64,000 bases of DNA from Marinomonas sp. MED121 (GCF_000153025.1 NZ_CH672432.1:291127-355126), one strand, 5' to 3'; shown: positions 37,097 through 45,757, numbered from the stretch's first letter. The notes: generated by a model not told the origin, from the sequence alone. Translations and numbers: made by a program.

Positions 37097-37363
37097 ATGC
37101 AAACAAATAACGATTTAACCTGGCTACAATTGCATGATTACTCTTCCATGTTATTACTGGAATCGCCAGAACAAATACTATCAGATGGGCTGAGCTTACT
37201 TGAGCTATTGCAAGAACTTGGTCAAGGCCGAGATAAGAACGGAGCGATATTGATAGGGCTTCAGGGTGTTAACGATCAGTTTTTAAATGCACTACGAATT
37301 TCAGAAGGTTTGATCCGTATGGGTGTTGAAATGAACAACAAAGAGGATGCGTCATCATGTTAG
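37097..37363 (+). CDS. Small protein of the early operon (88 aa)
   Basis: Not recognised. An acidic helical protein starting right after the ATPase stop, with GGGAG before the ATG at 37097. It shares a pattern with the next protein: ILSDGLSLLELLQEL here and VLSNGLILLRMISDL there, and both end with an (L/E)xLIxxGV helix. The two look like tandem duplicates. Its function is unknown. Confidence 0.55.
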   Translation: MQTNNDLTWLQLHDYSSMLLLESPEQILSDGLSLLELLQELGQGRDKNGAILIGLQGVNDQFLNALRISEGLIRMGVEMNNKEDASSC

Positions 37364-37587
37364 TACCTGGCAATTTTATCAATATGAATTCAGGTGTGGT
37401 GTCGTTGTCGGATACATCCATATTCATCAACCAAGAAGAAGTGCTTTCAAATGGCCTGATTCTATTGCGGATGATCAGTGACTTACTGGGTGATCTTTCT
37501 GCGAATGACAGCATTAACACGGAAGATTTAAGTGCGGCCATCCGGCTTGCTGAGGAGCTGATACAAATCGGAGTTAAAAAGAAATGA
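37357..37587 (+). CDS. Small protein, paralogue of the preceding one (76 aa)
   Basis: A 76-residue acidic protein overlapping the upstream gene by seven bases. It matches that protein in the VLSNGLILLRMISDLLGDL and IRLAEELIQIGV segments, so it is probably a duplicate. It ends the early operon; a terminator follows directly. No function can be assigned. Confidence 0.55.
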   Translation: MLVPGNFINMNSGVVSLSDTSIFINQEEVLSNGLILLRMISDLLGDLSANDSINTEDLSAAIRLAEELIQIGVKKK

Positions 37588-37592
37588 AATCT

Positions 37593-37620
37593 AAGGTCGC
37601 AGATGCGGCCTTTATTTTTT
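37593..37620 (+). terminator. Terminator of the early operon
   Basis: AAGGTCGC / GCGGCCTT stem (one G-T pair) around AGAT, followed by TTATTTTTT. It separates the transposition genes from the Mor-like genes. Confidence 0.8.
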
Positions 37621-37833
37621 GATTAGTCCCATCCAGAGCCATTCTAAGCCGCTTTAACCTCTTATCTTTACACTTAACGGCAAAACACCTTAAAACAACT
37701 TTAAGCTGCTTTAAACACAATTCTTTTCATAATTCATACCTTACTAATTCTTTCCTTTATAAAAACATATCTTAGCGATAGATAAACAGACGTTAATTAT
37801 TTAAATAATTCACACCCGTTAACCTATAAAGCA

Positions 37834-37866
37834 TGAACGGAAAGGTTGGGTAACGGTAACCGTTCA
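37834..37866. promoter_or_regulatory. Inverted repeat upstream of the Mor-like genes
   Basis: TGAACGG (37834-37840) and CCGTTCA (37860-37866) enclose a stretch with GGTTGGG and GGTAACC. It lies 125 bases before the first Mor-like gene and may bind a regulator of the middle or late operon. Confidence 0.4.
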
Positions 37867-37990
37867 TACAGTAGCATTTGTCTTCCTCTCAAATGCTAGT
37901 TTGCTCATGCGGCACCTTTCTCTGTTGGCATGGCGGAGGTGTCGTATGGGGCAACGCTTTATATATGAGGCAGATAGCGAGGTTTTGATC

Positions 37991-38356
37991 ATGAAAAGAG
38001 ACGATAAAATACAGATAGCAGTTCAAGCGCTAAAAGAAAACCCTGAGTTATTGAATTTCAATGACGTAAGAGACAGCTGGCCAAAATTGCTCAGGGAGAT
38101 TCAGACTTTAATTTCTACAATACTTGAAAAAGAGTCTGTTGTTGATAGCAGTGCCTTATCTTCTCGCTTAACACTAGAGTTAACTTCATATATTGGAGGA
38201 ATGTACGTGTATCTCCCCCAAGGGGATAAGGTCTGTGAACGAATTGCTCGTCAGCTCATGAAAAAAGAGTTTAATGGCCGGAATTACTTTGAAATATCAA
38301 GAAAATATAAAATTTCAGAACAATCAGTAAGGGCAATAATTCATGACCGATGCTAA
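37991..38356 (+). CDS. Mor-family transcription activator (first copy)
   Basis: A 121-residue protein of the Mor/C activator type from Mu. The C-terminal signature is visible: SYIGGMYVYLPQGD (the beta strand), then the helix-turn-helix FNGRNYFEISRKYKISEQSV. The ATG at 37991 follows GAGG; a longer frame from 37901 has no ribosome site. In Mu, Mor activates the middle promoter and C the late promoters. It overlaps the next gene by 14 bases, a second member of the same family. Confidence 0.8.
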   Translation: MKRDDKIQIAVQALKENPELLNFNDVRDSWPKLLREIQTLISTILEKESVVDSSALSSRLTLELTSYIGGMYVYLPQGDKVCERIARQLMKKEFNGRNYFEISRKYKISEQSVRAIIHDRC

Positions 38357-38714
38357 CCGAACTCTAATTATATCCAGCAAGAAACCTGATGAGCAGCTAG
38401 TTGCATCATTATCCGCTAAAGGGCAGGTATTTCTTAAAATTATCACAGAAGTCTTAGATGAAAAGTCACGAAATCAGCAGGCAATTAGTGCAGTAGATAT
38501 TTTACTCGGTATTACTCGCGAGTTTGGTGGAGCTCAAGTTTATGTACCACAAGAAAGAAGTGTTCGTTCTTTTCTGCTACATAAAGAAATCATCATGCAC
38601 TTTAAACAAGGTGTGGGCGTGGCTGACTTAGCTAAAAATTACAAAATCAGTAATCAGAGCGTATACAGAATTATTGATCAAAATAAATCTAAAGGGAGTA
38701 AATCATGTCATTAA
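38343..38714 (+). CDS. Mor-family transcription activator (second copy)
   Basis: A 123-residue paralogue of the preceding protein. It has EFGGAQVYVPQER followed by FKQGVGVADLAKNYKISNQS, again strand plus helix-turn-helix. In Mu the middle (Mor) and late (C) activators are related but apart; here two family members are encoded back to back with overlap, so they may form a heterodimer or split these roles. Confidence 0.78.
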   Translation: MTDANRTLIISSKKPDEQLVASLSAKGQVFLKIITEVLDEKSRNQQAISAVDILLGITREFGGAQVYVPQERSVRSFLLHKEIIMHFKQGVGVADLAKNYKISNQSVYRIIDQNKSKGSKSCH

Positions 38715-39277
38715 GTGCACTACAAACCGCTATTCAAAATGCGCAGATTGCATATCAAGAAAAAGAGAAAGAAATCCAAAGTTATCAAGATGAAAAGATA
38801 ACTCAATCAATTCGCTTAAAAAAACTAGGTACTCAAGTAACTTATAAAGAAAAAGAGCTGAAAGGGGCTTTAACTCAACCTGCCGCTGAAACGTTAACTG
38901 CAGAATGTAATGCCTTAAAAGAGCAATATCAAGCCTGTGAAACGCTTATATCTAATATTGAAAATTATCTTAAAAACAAAGCTAATAATGACAAAGTAGC
39001 TGCAAGTGAAGTGGTGAAAAGAGCAGAGCAAGATTTATTGAAATTTGTACACAAGGGAATTAAATCTCAACTATCTACCCTTGCAGCAGAACAAGAAATG
39101 TTGATGAGAGACTATGTCGTTATTTCTGAAATGATTTCAGGCTCATTTCCTCCTGGAACTCGTAGGTCTCGATATTTAGGTTTAGTTTTTGATGATTTAT
39201 ATGGTTCTCTGGCAGGCGCTAGCTTTAAAGAGCATCAAGAAAAAATGATGACTAAATATCTAACACCAATGACTTAA
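38705..39277 (+). CDS. Coiled-coil protein of unknown function (190 aa)
   Basis: A 190-residue helical protein, coiled coil over about residues 3-110 (AYQEKEKEIQSYQDEK and similar). GGGAG precedes the ATG and it overlaps the second Mor-like gene by ten bases. It is not recognised; a virion accessory or regulatory role is possible from its place before the tape-measure gene. Confidence 0.55.
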   Translation: MSLSALQTAIQNAQIAYQEKEKEIQSYQDEKITQSIRLKKLGTQVTYKEKELKGALTQPAAETLTAECNALKEQYQACETLISNIENYLKNKANNDKVAASEVVKRAEQDLLKFVHKGIKSQLSTLAAEQEMLMRDYVVISEMISGSFPPGTRRSRYLGLVFDDLYGSLAGASFKEHQEKMMTKYLTPMT

Positions 39278-39671
39278 AAGTAAAATTATTGAGGAGTCAG
39301 AAATGCTAATCGAGTCACAGATTATAGAAAACTTTATTTGTTTTGATGTCTGATACTTATACCCAAGGACTAAATTTTTCTACCCCGAAATTGGTAAAAG
39401 TGGCAACGCAAACCCCATCAATAAGGGCTGTAAACTATTATGGTTGGCTACGATAATCGTGCAGTTACCAAAGGGTTATTTGAAAAAGTATTAGTTGCTG
39501 GCGGCGATTCAAATATTTACTACAAAGATGTTGAAATTGTAATTGCACCATTTATTACTCAATAAAAACGAACAAGCATAGCTGTAAGTATGGCGAAATA
39601 AGAAGAGCCTTACTTAAAAGCTAGATAACTAAATTCTTATTTTCCATTTAATATGTAGAGGTAAGCACATC
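39278..39671. other. Gene-poor stretch before the tape-measure gene
   Basis: About 390 bases. A 16-codon frame at 39303-39353 has a good ribosome site (TTGAGGAG) but is very short. A 41-residue frame lies at 39440-39565 and is listed separately. The rest looks like eroded coding sequence, consistent with loss of virion genes here. Confidence 0.4.
39440..39565 (+). pseudogene. Possible remnant of a phage gene (41 codons)
   Basis: An open frame reading MVGYDNRAVTKGLFEKVLVA, then GGDSNIYYKDVEIVIAPFIT. It looks like a plausible protein end but has no ribosome site and no start region, so it may be the leftover of a virion gene lost by deletion. Chance cannot be excluded. Confidence 0.3.
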
Positions 39672-41441
39672 ATGGCTCAAAAACTTGAAACCGACATAGT
39701 TATTAATTTAGCAGGTAACCTCGCAGCAAAAGCTAGAAGTTATGGCGGCTCTATGAGCGAGTTTGCACGTAAAAATAAACGAGCAATGAGTATGATTAAT
39801 ACTTCAGCCAAGGCTGCTAGTCGAGGTATTGATAGGCTAGGTAATCGCTATGTTGGCCTTGCATCAACCGTTGTTACAGGGGCAACTGTTCGCGGTGTTG
39901 GCAACTTTGAAGAGCAAATGACACGTATCGGTACTAATGCCCAACTATCAGATGATCAAGTAAAAGCCCTTACTCAATCGGTTCAAGAAATATCTAACCA
40001 AAAGGATATAAGAATAGATACAACTGAACTTGCAAATGGTGTAAATGAATTTTTAGGAAGAACTGGTGATATGGAATATCTCACAGAAAACCTTCAAAAC
40101 ATGGGGTTGTTCATGCAGGCCTTTGGTGTTGATGCAGAAACTACAGGCACTATTTTTGCTCAATTTCGCGAAAAAGAAGTGACTGATGCAAAGAGTGTAA
40201 TGAATGTCATGGACCAGCTTTATGGTCAGTTTGCTATTGGTAGCGTGAGCGTAAAAAATTTGGCAGAAATTAGTTCTCAATTGTTTTCCGTATATCAAGG
40301 AAAAGGTGCTGATGCGATTCTACAAATGGGTGCGCTTGCTCAATTATTTGCTAAATCTAAAGGCAACGCTAATGAGGCGTTAACGTCAATTCAAGCAGTT
40401 CTACAAACATTTTCAGATAAGAAGAAAGTAGAGTTTTTAGATCGACAAGGGATTGATGTTTTTAAAAAAGGTACAACCGAACTACGCCAACCAGTGGAGT
40501 TGTTACTGGAAGTTTTGGATAGGGCCAAAAATGACCCTTTAAAATTAGGTGATGTTTTTGATGGGACAGGGATACAAGGACTAGCATCTCTATATAGCGA
40601 GGACAATAAACAGCTTATTAAAAAGATGATCGACGGAAGCGCTGAGTTAGGTGCTACTCAAGAAGCAGCAGCAAAAAATGCAGCTACGTTCAATAGCGCT
40701 ATGACCTCGCTTAATAATTCGTTTTCTGAATTTGCATATCAAGAACTTGCAGAACCAATAAAAGATATCGCTGACGCTATTAATGGCGTAGATCAAGAAT
40801 CTATTCAAAGTTGGCTAAAATGGGGGGAAGCATCTGTTTATGCCATTGGTACAGTGATTGCTGCTAAGAAAGCATTGGATGCAGGTATGTGGGCTAAGAA
40901 GACATTTGGTGCTGGCGGTATTTTGGGTGATAAGGGTAAAGGTGGTTTAAATAGCCTTGGTGCAACCCCTGTTTATGTCGTTAACCTGGGGCCAAGAGGT
41001 ATGGGTGCTGGCACAGATTTGGTTGATAATAAAAACGGTGGTTCTAAATCATCAAAAGGATTAACAGCCGTTCTTGGTCGTGGTGCAACTATTTTTTCAT
41101 CCACTGTTTATTCATCTTCCCTTAATGAAGGCGAAGATGAAGAAGTTGCTAAATGGAGAGAATCGGGTTACCCGCAGCCCTTCGTACAATCTCAAGAATC
41201 TTTAAAAGATGCCAAGCAATATCGAAAGTCTATTTCTGAACTTGTTAAACCTATCCTATCAGAAGAGCTCGCTGCCCAAGTGTTTCAGAATATTAATAAA
41301 CCTCTAAGCCAAGTCCCATCTTCATTTGAGGGGAATATCGGTTTAGATCTTAATGTTTATGATCACCGCATTGAAAGTAAGGTCAGAAGCAAGTCACCCT
41401 TTCTTACTATTAATTCAGACCCTGACGCAGGTCCAAATTAA
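39672..41441 (+). CDS. Phage tail tape-measure-like protein
   Basis: A 589-residue protein. Residues about 60-340 match the style of the TP901 tape-measure core: helical repeats with GNFEEQMTRIGTNAQLSD, LTQSVQEISN, TTELANGVNEFLGRTGD, AEISSQLFSVYQGKGADAI and TSLNNSFSEFAYQELAEPIKDI. A short hydrophobic stretch follows near 395. The C-terminal 170 residues are not recognised. AGAGG precedes the ATG. It is the only virion-type gene in the element; typical tape measures sit among tail tube, chaperone and baseplate genes, all absent here. It could be a leftover, or a protein used to capture a helper phage tail. Confidence 0.8.
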   Translation: MAQKLETDIVINLAGNLAAKARSYGGSMSEFARKNKRAMSMINTSAKAASRGIDRLGNRYVGLASTVVTGATVRGVGNFEEQMTRIGTNAQLSDDQVKALTQSVQEISNQKDIRIDTTELANGVNEFLGRTGDMEYLTENLQNMGLFMQAFGVDAETTGTIFAQFREKEVTDAKSVMNVMDQLYGQFAIGSVSVKNLAEISSQLFSVYQGKGADAILQMGALAQLFAKSKGNANEALTSIQAVLQTFSDKKKVEFLDRQGIDVFKKGTTELRQPVELLLEVLDRAKNDPLKLGDVFDGTGIQGLASLYSEDNKQLIKKMIDGSAELGATQEAAAKNAATFNSAMTSLNNSFSEFAYQELAEPIKDIADAINGVDQESIQSWLKWGEASVYAIGTVIAAKKALDAGMWAKKTFGAGGILGDKGKGGLNSLGATPVYVVNLGPRGMGAGTDLVDNKNGGSKSSKGLTAVLGRGATIFSSTVYSSSLNEGEDEEVAKWRESGYPQPFVQSQESLKDAKQYRKSISELVKPILSEELAAQVFQNINKPLSQVPSSFEGNIGLDLNVYDHRIESKVRSKSPFLTINSDPDAGPN

Positions 41442-41569
41442 AATCTATTCAGAATGCATTTACTTAATCTTGAAGAGAGGTTCCAGTATGTGGGCAAACT
41501 AACCTACATACTGAATTTTCTAAAACAATAAATATTGCGGATTTTTAAGAGAAATATTGCGGCGCGGCA
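41442..41569. other. Right end of the Mu-like element
   Basis: About 130 bases without a gene. AAATATTGCGG occurs twice, at 41530-41540 and 41552-41562, spaced by 22 bases, as transposase-binding sites in Mu and Tn7-type ends often are. TCTATTCAGAA at 41444-41454 is an 11-base copy of the first bases of the left end (29472-29482). Confidence 0.55.
41530..41562 (-). repeat. Two copies of AAATATTGCGG at the right end
   Basis: Direct repeats at 41530-41540 and 41552-41562. Read inward they are CCGCAATATTT, similar to CCACAATATAA in the left end. They are candidate transposase-binding sites. Confidence 0.5.
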
Positions 41570-41575
41570 CATTAG

Positions 41576-42436
41576 TCAAAAGAAAGACTACTGTTTTCAA
41601 TCGCATTGGCTCAAGGTGGTGAATTTGCCTTTGTTCTCTTTCAACTCACCAAAAACAGCGGTGTACTTCCAATAGATATTATTGAACCCCTTATATCTGC
41701 TGTTGCTATTTCTATGTTCTTAGCGCCAATTTTGTTTGTTTTACACGACAAAATGAACAAAGACGATTTAGATACACAAAATGATATTGAAGAAGATGTC
41801 ATCGATAAAAGCGATCAGAAAGTAATTCTTGCTGGATTTGGACAATTAGGTACAGATGTTGGTCGCTTTCTTTTATCTGCCGGTATCAAGCCCACCATTC
41901 TGGATTATAACGCCAGCAATGTTGAAGTCCTAAGAAAGTTAGGTTTTGAAGTCTATTACGGTGATGCCACAAGATTAGATTTATTAGAATCGGCAGGTGC
42001 AGCAAATGCAGAAGTTTTAATCATTAGTTTTAACGATATTATGCTAGTTAAACATCTCGTTGAATTAACAAAGAAACACTACCCTCACCTTAAAATCATA
42101 CTTAATACTAAAGATAGAGAGTCCACCTTTGAGCTCATGGATTTAGGGGTAACTGAAATTTATTCAGAAACCTTTGGCACTGCTCTCAACATGGGAGAAG
42201 CTGCCATGAATCAGTTGGGCATTGATCCCTATGAAGTACATAGATTGAAAAACATCTTTCGTAAAAAAGATATTGAGATGCTCCCTGAACTCTATAAAAA
42301 GCGCTGCGAAGAAGATAGCTATATTTCGCTTTATAAAAAGCACCACGCTCAGTTAGAAGAAGTGATGAAACTGGATAACAATGAAAACCTAGCGGCGCTT
42401 GATAAAGCATGGACAGCTAAAAATCCAGAGCTTTAA
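41576..42436 (+). pseudogene. kefB: kefB, 3' part, separated by the Mu-like element
   Basis: Host coding resumes with SKERLLFSIALAQGGEFAFVLF, a clear CPA2 antiporter segment that should follow RVFRIS of the 5' part. It contains the last membrane segments and the cytosolic TrkA-N nucleotide-binding domain (VILAGFGQLGTDVGRFLL, YYGDATRLDLLESAGA). The frame differs by one base from the 5' half. A TTG at 41606 could start translation, but without the membrane core a working antiporter is not expected. Confidence 0.9.
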
Positions 42437-42771
42437 TCTAGTTAAATTAATAGCGATTCAGTGATGTGATTATCTAAACATAATCACATCATTATCAACT
42501 ATTTCCCCGAATGAAACGTCAAACGACTCTTCAGAATCTAACCCTCTTTAAGATCTATCTAACATCTGGGGAAACTAGTTTCTAACCCATACCCTATTTA
42601 AGTTTTTAATAAGCTTAAATCTAGCCTTCTACATCGAGTTAACACAATATTGTACGGATAAATGAGTGTGCGTTTTGATCTCATTGCTTTAAAGAAAGCA
42701 TTTTTAAAAACAAAAAAGCAGCTTTATGGTTATAAAGCTGCTTTTTAAATTAACACTTTGAACTGAGCTAA
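42437..42771. other. Intergenic region after kefB
   Basis: About 335 bases between converging genes. Only the terminator at 42713-42749 is recognised. The rest is AT-rich with no gene or RNA seen. Confidence 0.5.
42713..42749. terminator. Bidirectional terminator
   Basis: AAAAAGCAGCTTTA / TAAAGCTGCTTTTT hairpin with flanking A and T runs, between kefB and the leftward oxygenase gene. Confidence 0.85.
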
Positions 42772-43713
42772 CTAGAACGGAGCATAGCTATCTTTTTTCT
42801 CAGTGGGTGTTGTCCAACGTTTAGCAGCGTCAACGACATGGGTCTTTGCAGTGAAGTGTGGGAGCTGCATGCCATTTCCATACAACCAAAGCACCATATT
42901 AGAACGCTCACCGCTTGTAATAGGTAATGCGGCATGTGCCACATTGCCACGGTGGATCATGGCGGTTCCTGGCTCAAACGATAGACGATTCAATTTACCT
43001 GTACTTGGGTCATGAAAATCCACCTCAGAACCTGTAAAGGCTTCACCTTCTAAGTTCATATTAATATTCATCGTCACAGCTGACGCATCAGTGTGTAACC
43101 GAAGCGATGTGTCCATACCTGCTTGCCACTTTATTGAAAAACCAAAAGTTTGACTGTCATACCCCATCACTTCTGGAAACAATAAACGTGCGACAGGTCT
43201 CATGTATTTATCAAGTAACTGATCATAAAAGGCTTGAAATTCTGGTGCCGCTAAATAGCCATCTGAACGTGGGTCAAGCATAGCGCCATAGCGGTTAAGC
43301 GAGATGCCATAGGGTGGCCTTAATGGGATATCTGCATTTGCAATCTCTTCTAAAAACCCTCTTAAGATAGCAACATTTTTCTTATCAAAAAACTGAGCCA
43401 GATAAACTCCTGGTGCCACTTCTTCCCATAAGTCGCTGACATTTGATTCAGTCGTCGGGTCTGCCCAAGCTTGGTTAACCGCATTACGTAATTTTTCATC
43501 AATGACTGAATCATCAAGCACGGGCAGTTTATCTTTATTTAATCGCTCCCACTCTTTCCATGCTTCACTGAGCAGGTTTCGATTTTGATTCCAAAAACGT
43601 TCAACCAAGGGTGATCGACTGAGCATTTCTTGGCGTGATGGCCTAGCTAATTCTCGTGCTTCCACTAGCCGGCTAGATGTCTCATTTAAGTTAAAAGTAG
43701 CGGTTTTACTCAT
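42772..43713 (-). CDS. Fe(II)/2-oxoglutarate-dependent oxygenase
   Basis: A 313-residue protein. The double-stranded beta-helix core is seen in LRLHTDASAVTMNINMNLEG (His-x-Asp iron pair) and FEPGTAMIHRGNVAHAALPI (distal His), with the 2-oxoglutarate Arg in SGERSNMVLWL. The fold resembles prolyl-hydroxylase-like enzymes; the substrate is unknown. GGAGAG precedes the ATG. The LysR gene upstream on the same strand may control it. Confidence 0.85.
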   Translation of the reverse strand: MSKTATFNLNETSSRLVEARELARPSRQEMLSRSPLVERFWNQNRNLLSEAWKEWERLNKDKLPVLDDSVIDEKLRNAVNQAWADPTTESNVSDLWEEVAPGVYLAQFFDKKNVAILRGFLEEIANADIPLRPPYGISLNRYGAMLDPRSDGYLAAPEFQAFYDQLLDKYMRPVARLLFPEVMGYDSQTFGFSIKWQAGMDTSLRLHTDASAVTMNINMNLEGEAFTGSEVDFHDPSTGKLNRLSFEPGTAMIHRGNVAHAALPITSGERSNMVLWLYGNGMQLPHFTAKTHVVDAAKRWTTPTEKKDSYAPF

Positions 43714-43890
43714 CTCATTCTCTCCAAATACAAAGTGAGCTAACTTAGCTAGCTCTTATAGGAGATAAATTCATTACATTGAGTATTGTTGATAAATAAC
43801 ACAAATGACGAGACAGTATTCACTTTATATTGATAATAAAACCTGATTTATATTATCAACCGAAAGATTAACAACTGAACACATCAAGGC

Positions 43891-44784
43891 TTACCTTTCC
43901 CAATAAGGAAGATCACCATAATAATCGACAAAAAAATCAATAAAGGCCCTTACTTTAGGAGCCAATAGCCTAGAGCTTGGATAGACGGCCCAGATTGCGG
44001 TATCCGACGCCAGTGGATAATCCTTTAACACTTGCACTAGCTTACCTTCCTCTAGTGCTTGATAAGCACACCATACAGATGAGATTGTGATTCCCATTCC
44101 ATCGATACAGGTGTCTCTTGTGGATTCCCCATTATCACTTCTCATTGAACCTTTTGGTTTGATCCTCACATTGCCTTGTGGTGTTTTAAAGTCCCAATAA
44201 TCAATCCCAATTAAATTAATGCAATTATGCGCTAGCAATGCTTCTGGCGTTTTAGGCTCGCCATATTCATGAATATATTCAGGTGATGCACATATAATGC
44301 GTCGATCGGCTGCCAGCTTTCTAGCAACAAGACTCGAATCATTTAAGGATGCGTTTCTGATAGCGACATCGAAGCCCCCTTCAACCATGTCCACTATGCT
44401 ATCGCTTTGCCTAAGGTCAACCTTAAGTTGTGGATTTAACGCTAAAAAGGCTTTTAAAGCAGGCACCACATGCATCCGACCAAATGACGAAGCAACTGTG
44501 ACTCGAATAGTGCCCTGTGGCGTAAAACTACCTGCACCAACAGAGGCTTTGGCGCTATTTACCGCATTAATTACATCTTCTGCATGGGGTAAAAACTCAC
44601 GCCCCTCCTCCGTCAATGACACCTTGCGTGTCGTACGGTGAATTAACTTGACCCCCAAAGACTCTTCTAGCTTATTAATATGCATACTTGCGACAGGCGG
44701 CGATAAACCAAGCTCGCTACCCGCCAAACTGATATTGTTTGTCGCAGCGACACGGATAAAGAGCTTAAGGTGTTCATTGTTCAT
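43891..44784 (-). CDS. LysR-family transcriptional regulator
   Basis: A 297-residue LysR regulator: N-terminal helix-turn-helix (FIRVAATNNISLAGSELGLS followed by PPVASMHINKLEESLGVKLI) and an effector-binding C-terminal domain. The ATG at 44784 is taken; a TTG at 44796 is possible. It lies 177 bases upstream of the oxygenase gene in the same direction, unlike the divergent pattern usual for LysR targets, so the target is uncertain. Confidence 0.88.
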   Translation of the reverse strand: MNNEHLKLFIRVAATNNISLAGSELGLSPPVASMHINKLEESLGVKLIHRTTRKVSLTEEGREFLPHAEDVINAVNSAKASVGAGSFTPQGTIRVTVASSFGRMHVVPALKAFLALNPQLKVDLRQSDSIVDMVEGGFDVAIRNASLNDSSLVARKLAADRRIICASPEYIHEYGEPKTPEALLAHNCINLIGIDYWDFKTPQGNVRIKPKGSMRSDNGESTRDTCIDGMGITISSVWCAYQALEEGKLVQVLKDYPLASDTAIWAVYPSSRLLAPKVRAFIDFFVDYYGDLPYWER

Positions 44785-44905
44785 TTTGAGTGCCAATTAT
44801 TAATATAAGTTAAAGAATTGATTACATTTATAACGTTTTATGAAATAAATTGAAATATTCCATCCGGTTCAACATTCATGAAACTAGAAAGCCCAAGAAA
44901 GAAAA

Positions 44906-44930
44906 AGCCCCGCATAATAGCGGGGCCTTG
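44906..44930 (-). terminator. Terminator of the binding-protein gene
   Basis: GCCCCGC-ATAATA-GCGGGGC hairpin. On the minus strand it is followed by TTTTTC. It lies about 40 bases after the stop of the leftward binding-protein gene. Confidence 0.85.
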
Positions 44931-44968
44931 AAATAAAAAAATAGCTGAATAGTACTAAAATGATTAAC

Positions 44969-45757
44969 TTAAAAATGTTCTGGTCCAAGTAACAAAGCCT
45001 TCTTTTCAGCCTCTTTAATCAGCTCGTTTAATTTACCTGAGGCTTGAAGCGCTCTAATTTCATTTGATACTTTGTGGCGTATTTCCGCTCTATTTTCATT
45101 GATATAATTAAAGAGTTCAAACCGTTTAAACACACCACATCTTTTTATAAATGAACGATATTGATCTTTTTGTAAAAGTCTTCTGCCGTTGATTTCAGTA
45201 TCAATTACCACATCAGCCCGTTTAAATTTTAAAAATTGAAATAACTGCATGGCCGAATCTAACTTATACACCTTTTTTAAGTTTGCTGTAGCAGCATCTG
45301 AGTGAGCAACACCACGAATGCTGGCCACACTCAAACCTTTGAGGTCTTCAGCCTTTGTTATCTCAAACGTTGAGTCTTTCAAACAATACGCAGCGGTTTC
45401 TAGATAGTAATAGCTAGGCTCAATTCTAATAAGACTCGGCTTATCATTTCCGTAAGGTGTGATTCTAGCTATTTCTCCATCAATCCTTCTTTTCAAGTTT
45501 GCCTTCTTAGCCCTAGAAGGAGGAAGCGGCACAACTTGCAACTTAAGACCGATGGAATCATATATATTTTCAATAACATATTGAGCAACATATTGTTCCA
45601 CCAGCTTTTCATTTGAACCAAAGACAATGGTTTCTGACTCAGAAGAAGAGGCCCCTAAAGAAAATAAAGAAATAAAAGTAACCAACACAAGGTTTTTAAC
45701 GCAAATTGCACAAAGTTGTATAGCATGTGAGATTTGATTTATAAGTAGTCTCATCAA
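44969..45757 (-). CDS. Periplasmic binding protein-like (SBP family 3)
   Basis: A 262-residue protein. A long N-terminal signal region ends near ASSSES (hydrophobic core LVLVTFISLFSLGA). The mature part shows the SBP_bac_3 pattern (LQVVPLPPSRAKKANLKRRI, EDLKGLSVASIRGV, LFQFLKFKRADVVIDT, LNELIKEAEKKAL). Such stand-alone proteins are common in marine gammaproteobacteria and lack transporter partners. The ligand is unknown. Confidence 0.78.
   Translation of the reverse strand: MMRLLINQISHAIQLCAICVKNLVLVTFISLFSLGASSSESETIVFGSNEKLVEQYVAQYVIENIYDSIGLKLQVVPLPPSRAKKANLKRRIDGEIARITPYGNDKPSLIRIEPSYYYLETAAYCLKDSTFEITKAEDLKGLSVASIRGVAHSDAATANLKKVYKLDSAMQLFQFLKFKRADVVIDTEINGRRLLQKDQYRSFIKRCGVFKRFELFNYINENRAEIRHKVSNEIRALQASGKLNELIKEAEKKALLLGPEHF

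Larger units (their letters stand above)
37588..37990. other. Gap between early and middle genes of the element
   Basis: About 400 bases. It starts with a terminator (37593-37620) and contains an inverted repeat TGAACGG / CCGTTCA (37834-37840 and 37860-37866) with GGTAACC inside it. This is where the middle promoter of a Mu-like element would be. No gene is seen; an open frame from 37901 lacks a ribosome site. Confidence 0.55.
29472..41570. mobile_element. Mu-like transposable element inserted in kefB
   Basis: Everything between the kefB halves belongs to one element of about 12.1 kb. It contains a repressor and a divergent early operon with transposase and MuB-like ATPase, then Mor-like activators and a tape-measure-like gene. 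Both junctions carry the 8-mer CATTAGTC (29466-29473 and 41570-41577), so a 5-base target duplication such as ATTAG is likely, as in Mu relatives. Joining the halves at this repeat leaves a one-base frame difference, so one base was probably lost after insertion. The exact ends, and whether they are active, are not settled. Confidence 0.85.

Noticed and set aside
37901..37990. Upstream extension of the first Mor-like gene (30 extra residues)
   Set aside because: No ribosome site precedes 37901, the extra residues do not look like the family, and the ATG at 37991 has GAGG at good distance and gives the usual length.
41606..42436. The 3' kefB fragment as an independent gene with TTG start
   Set aside because: No ribosome site precedes the TTG and the frame runs back into host sequence that matches the expected continuation of kefB. 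It is treated as the displaced 3' half.
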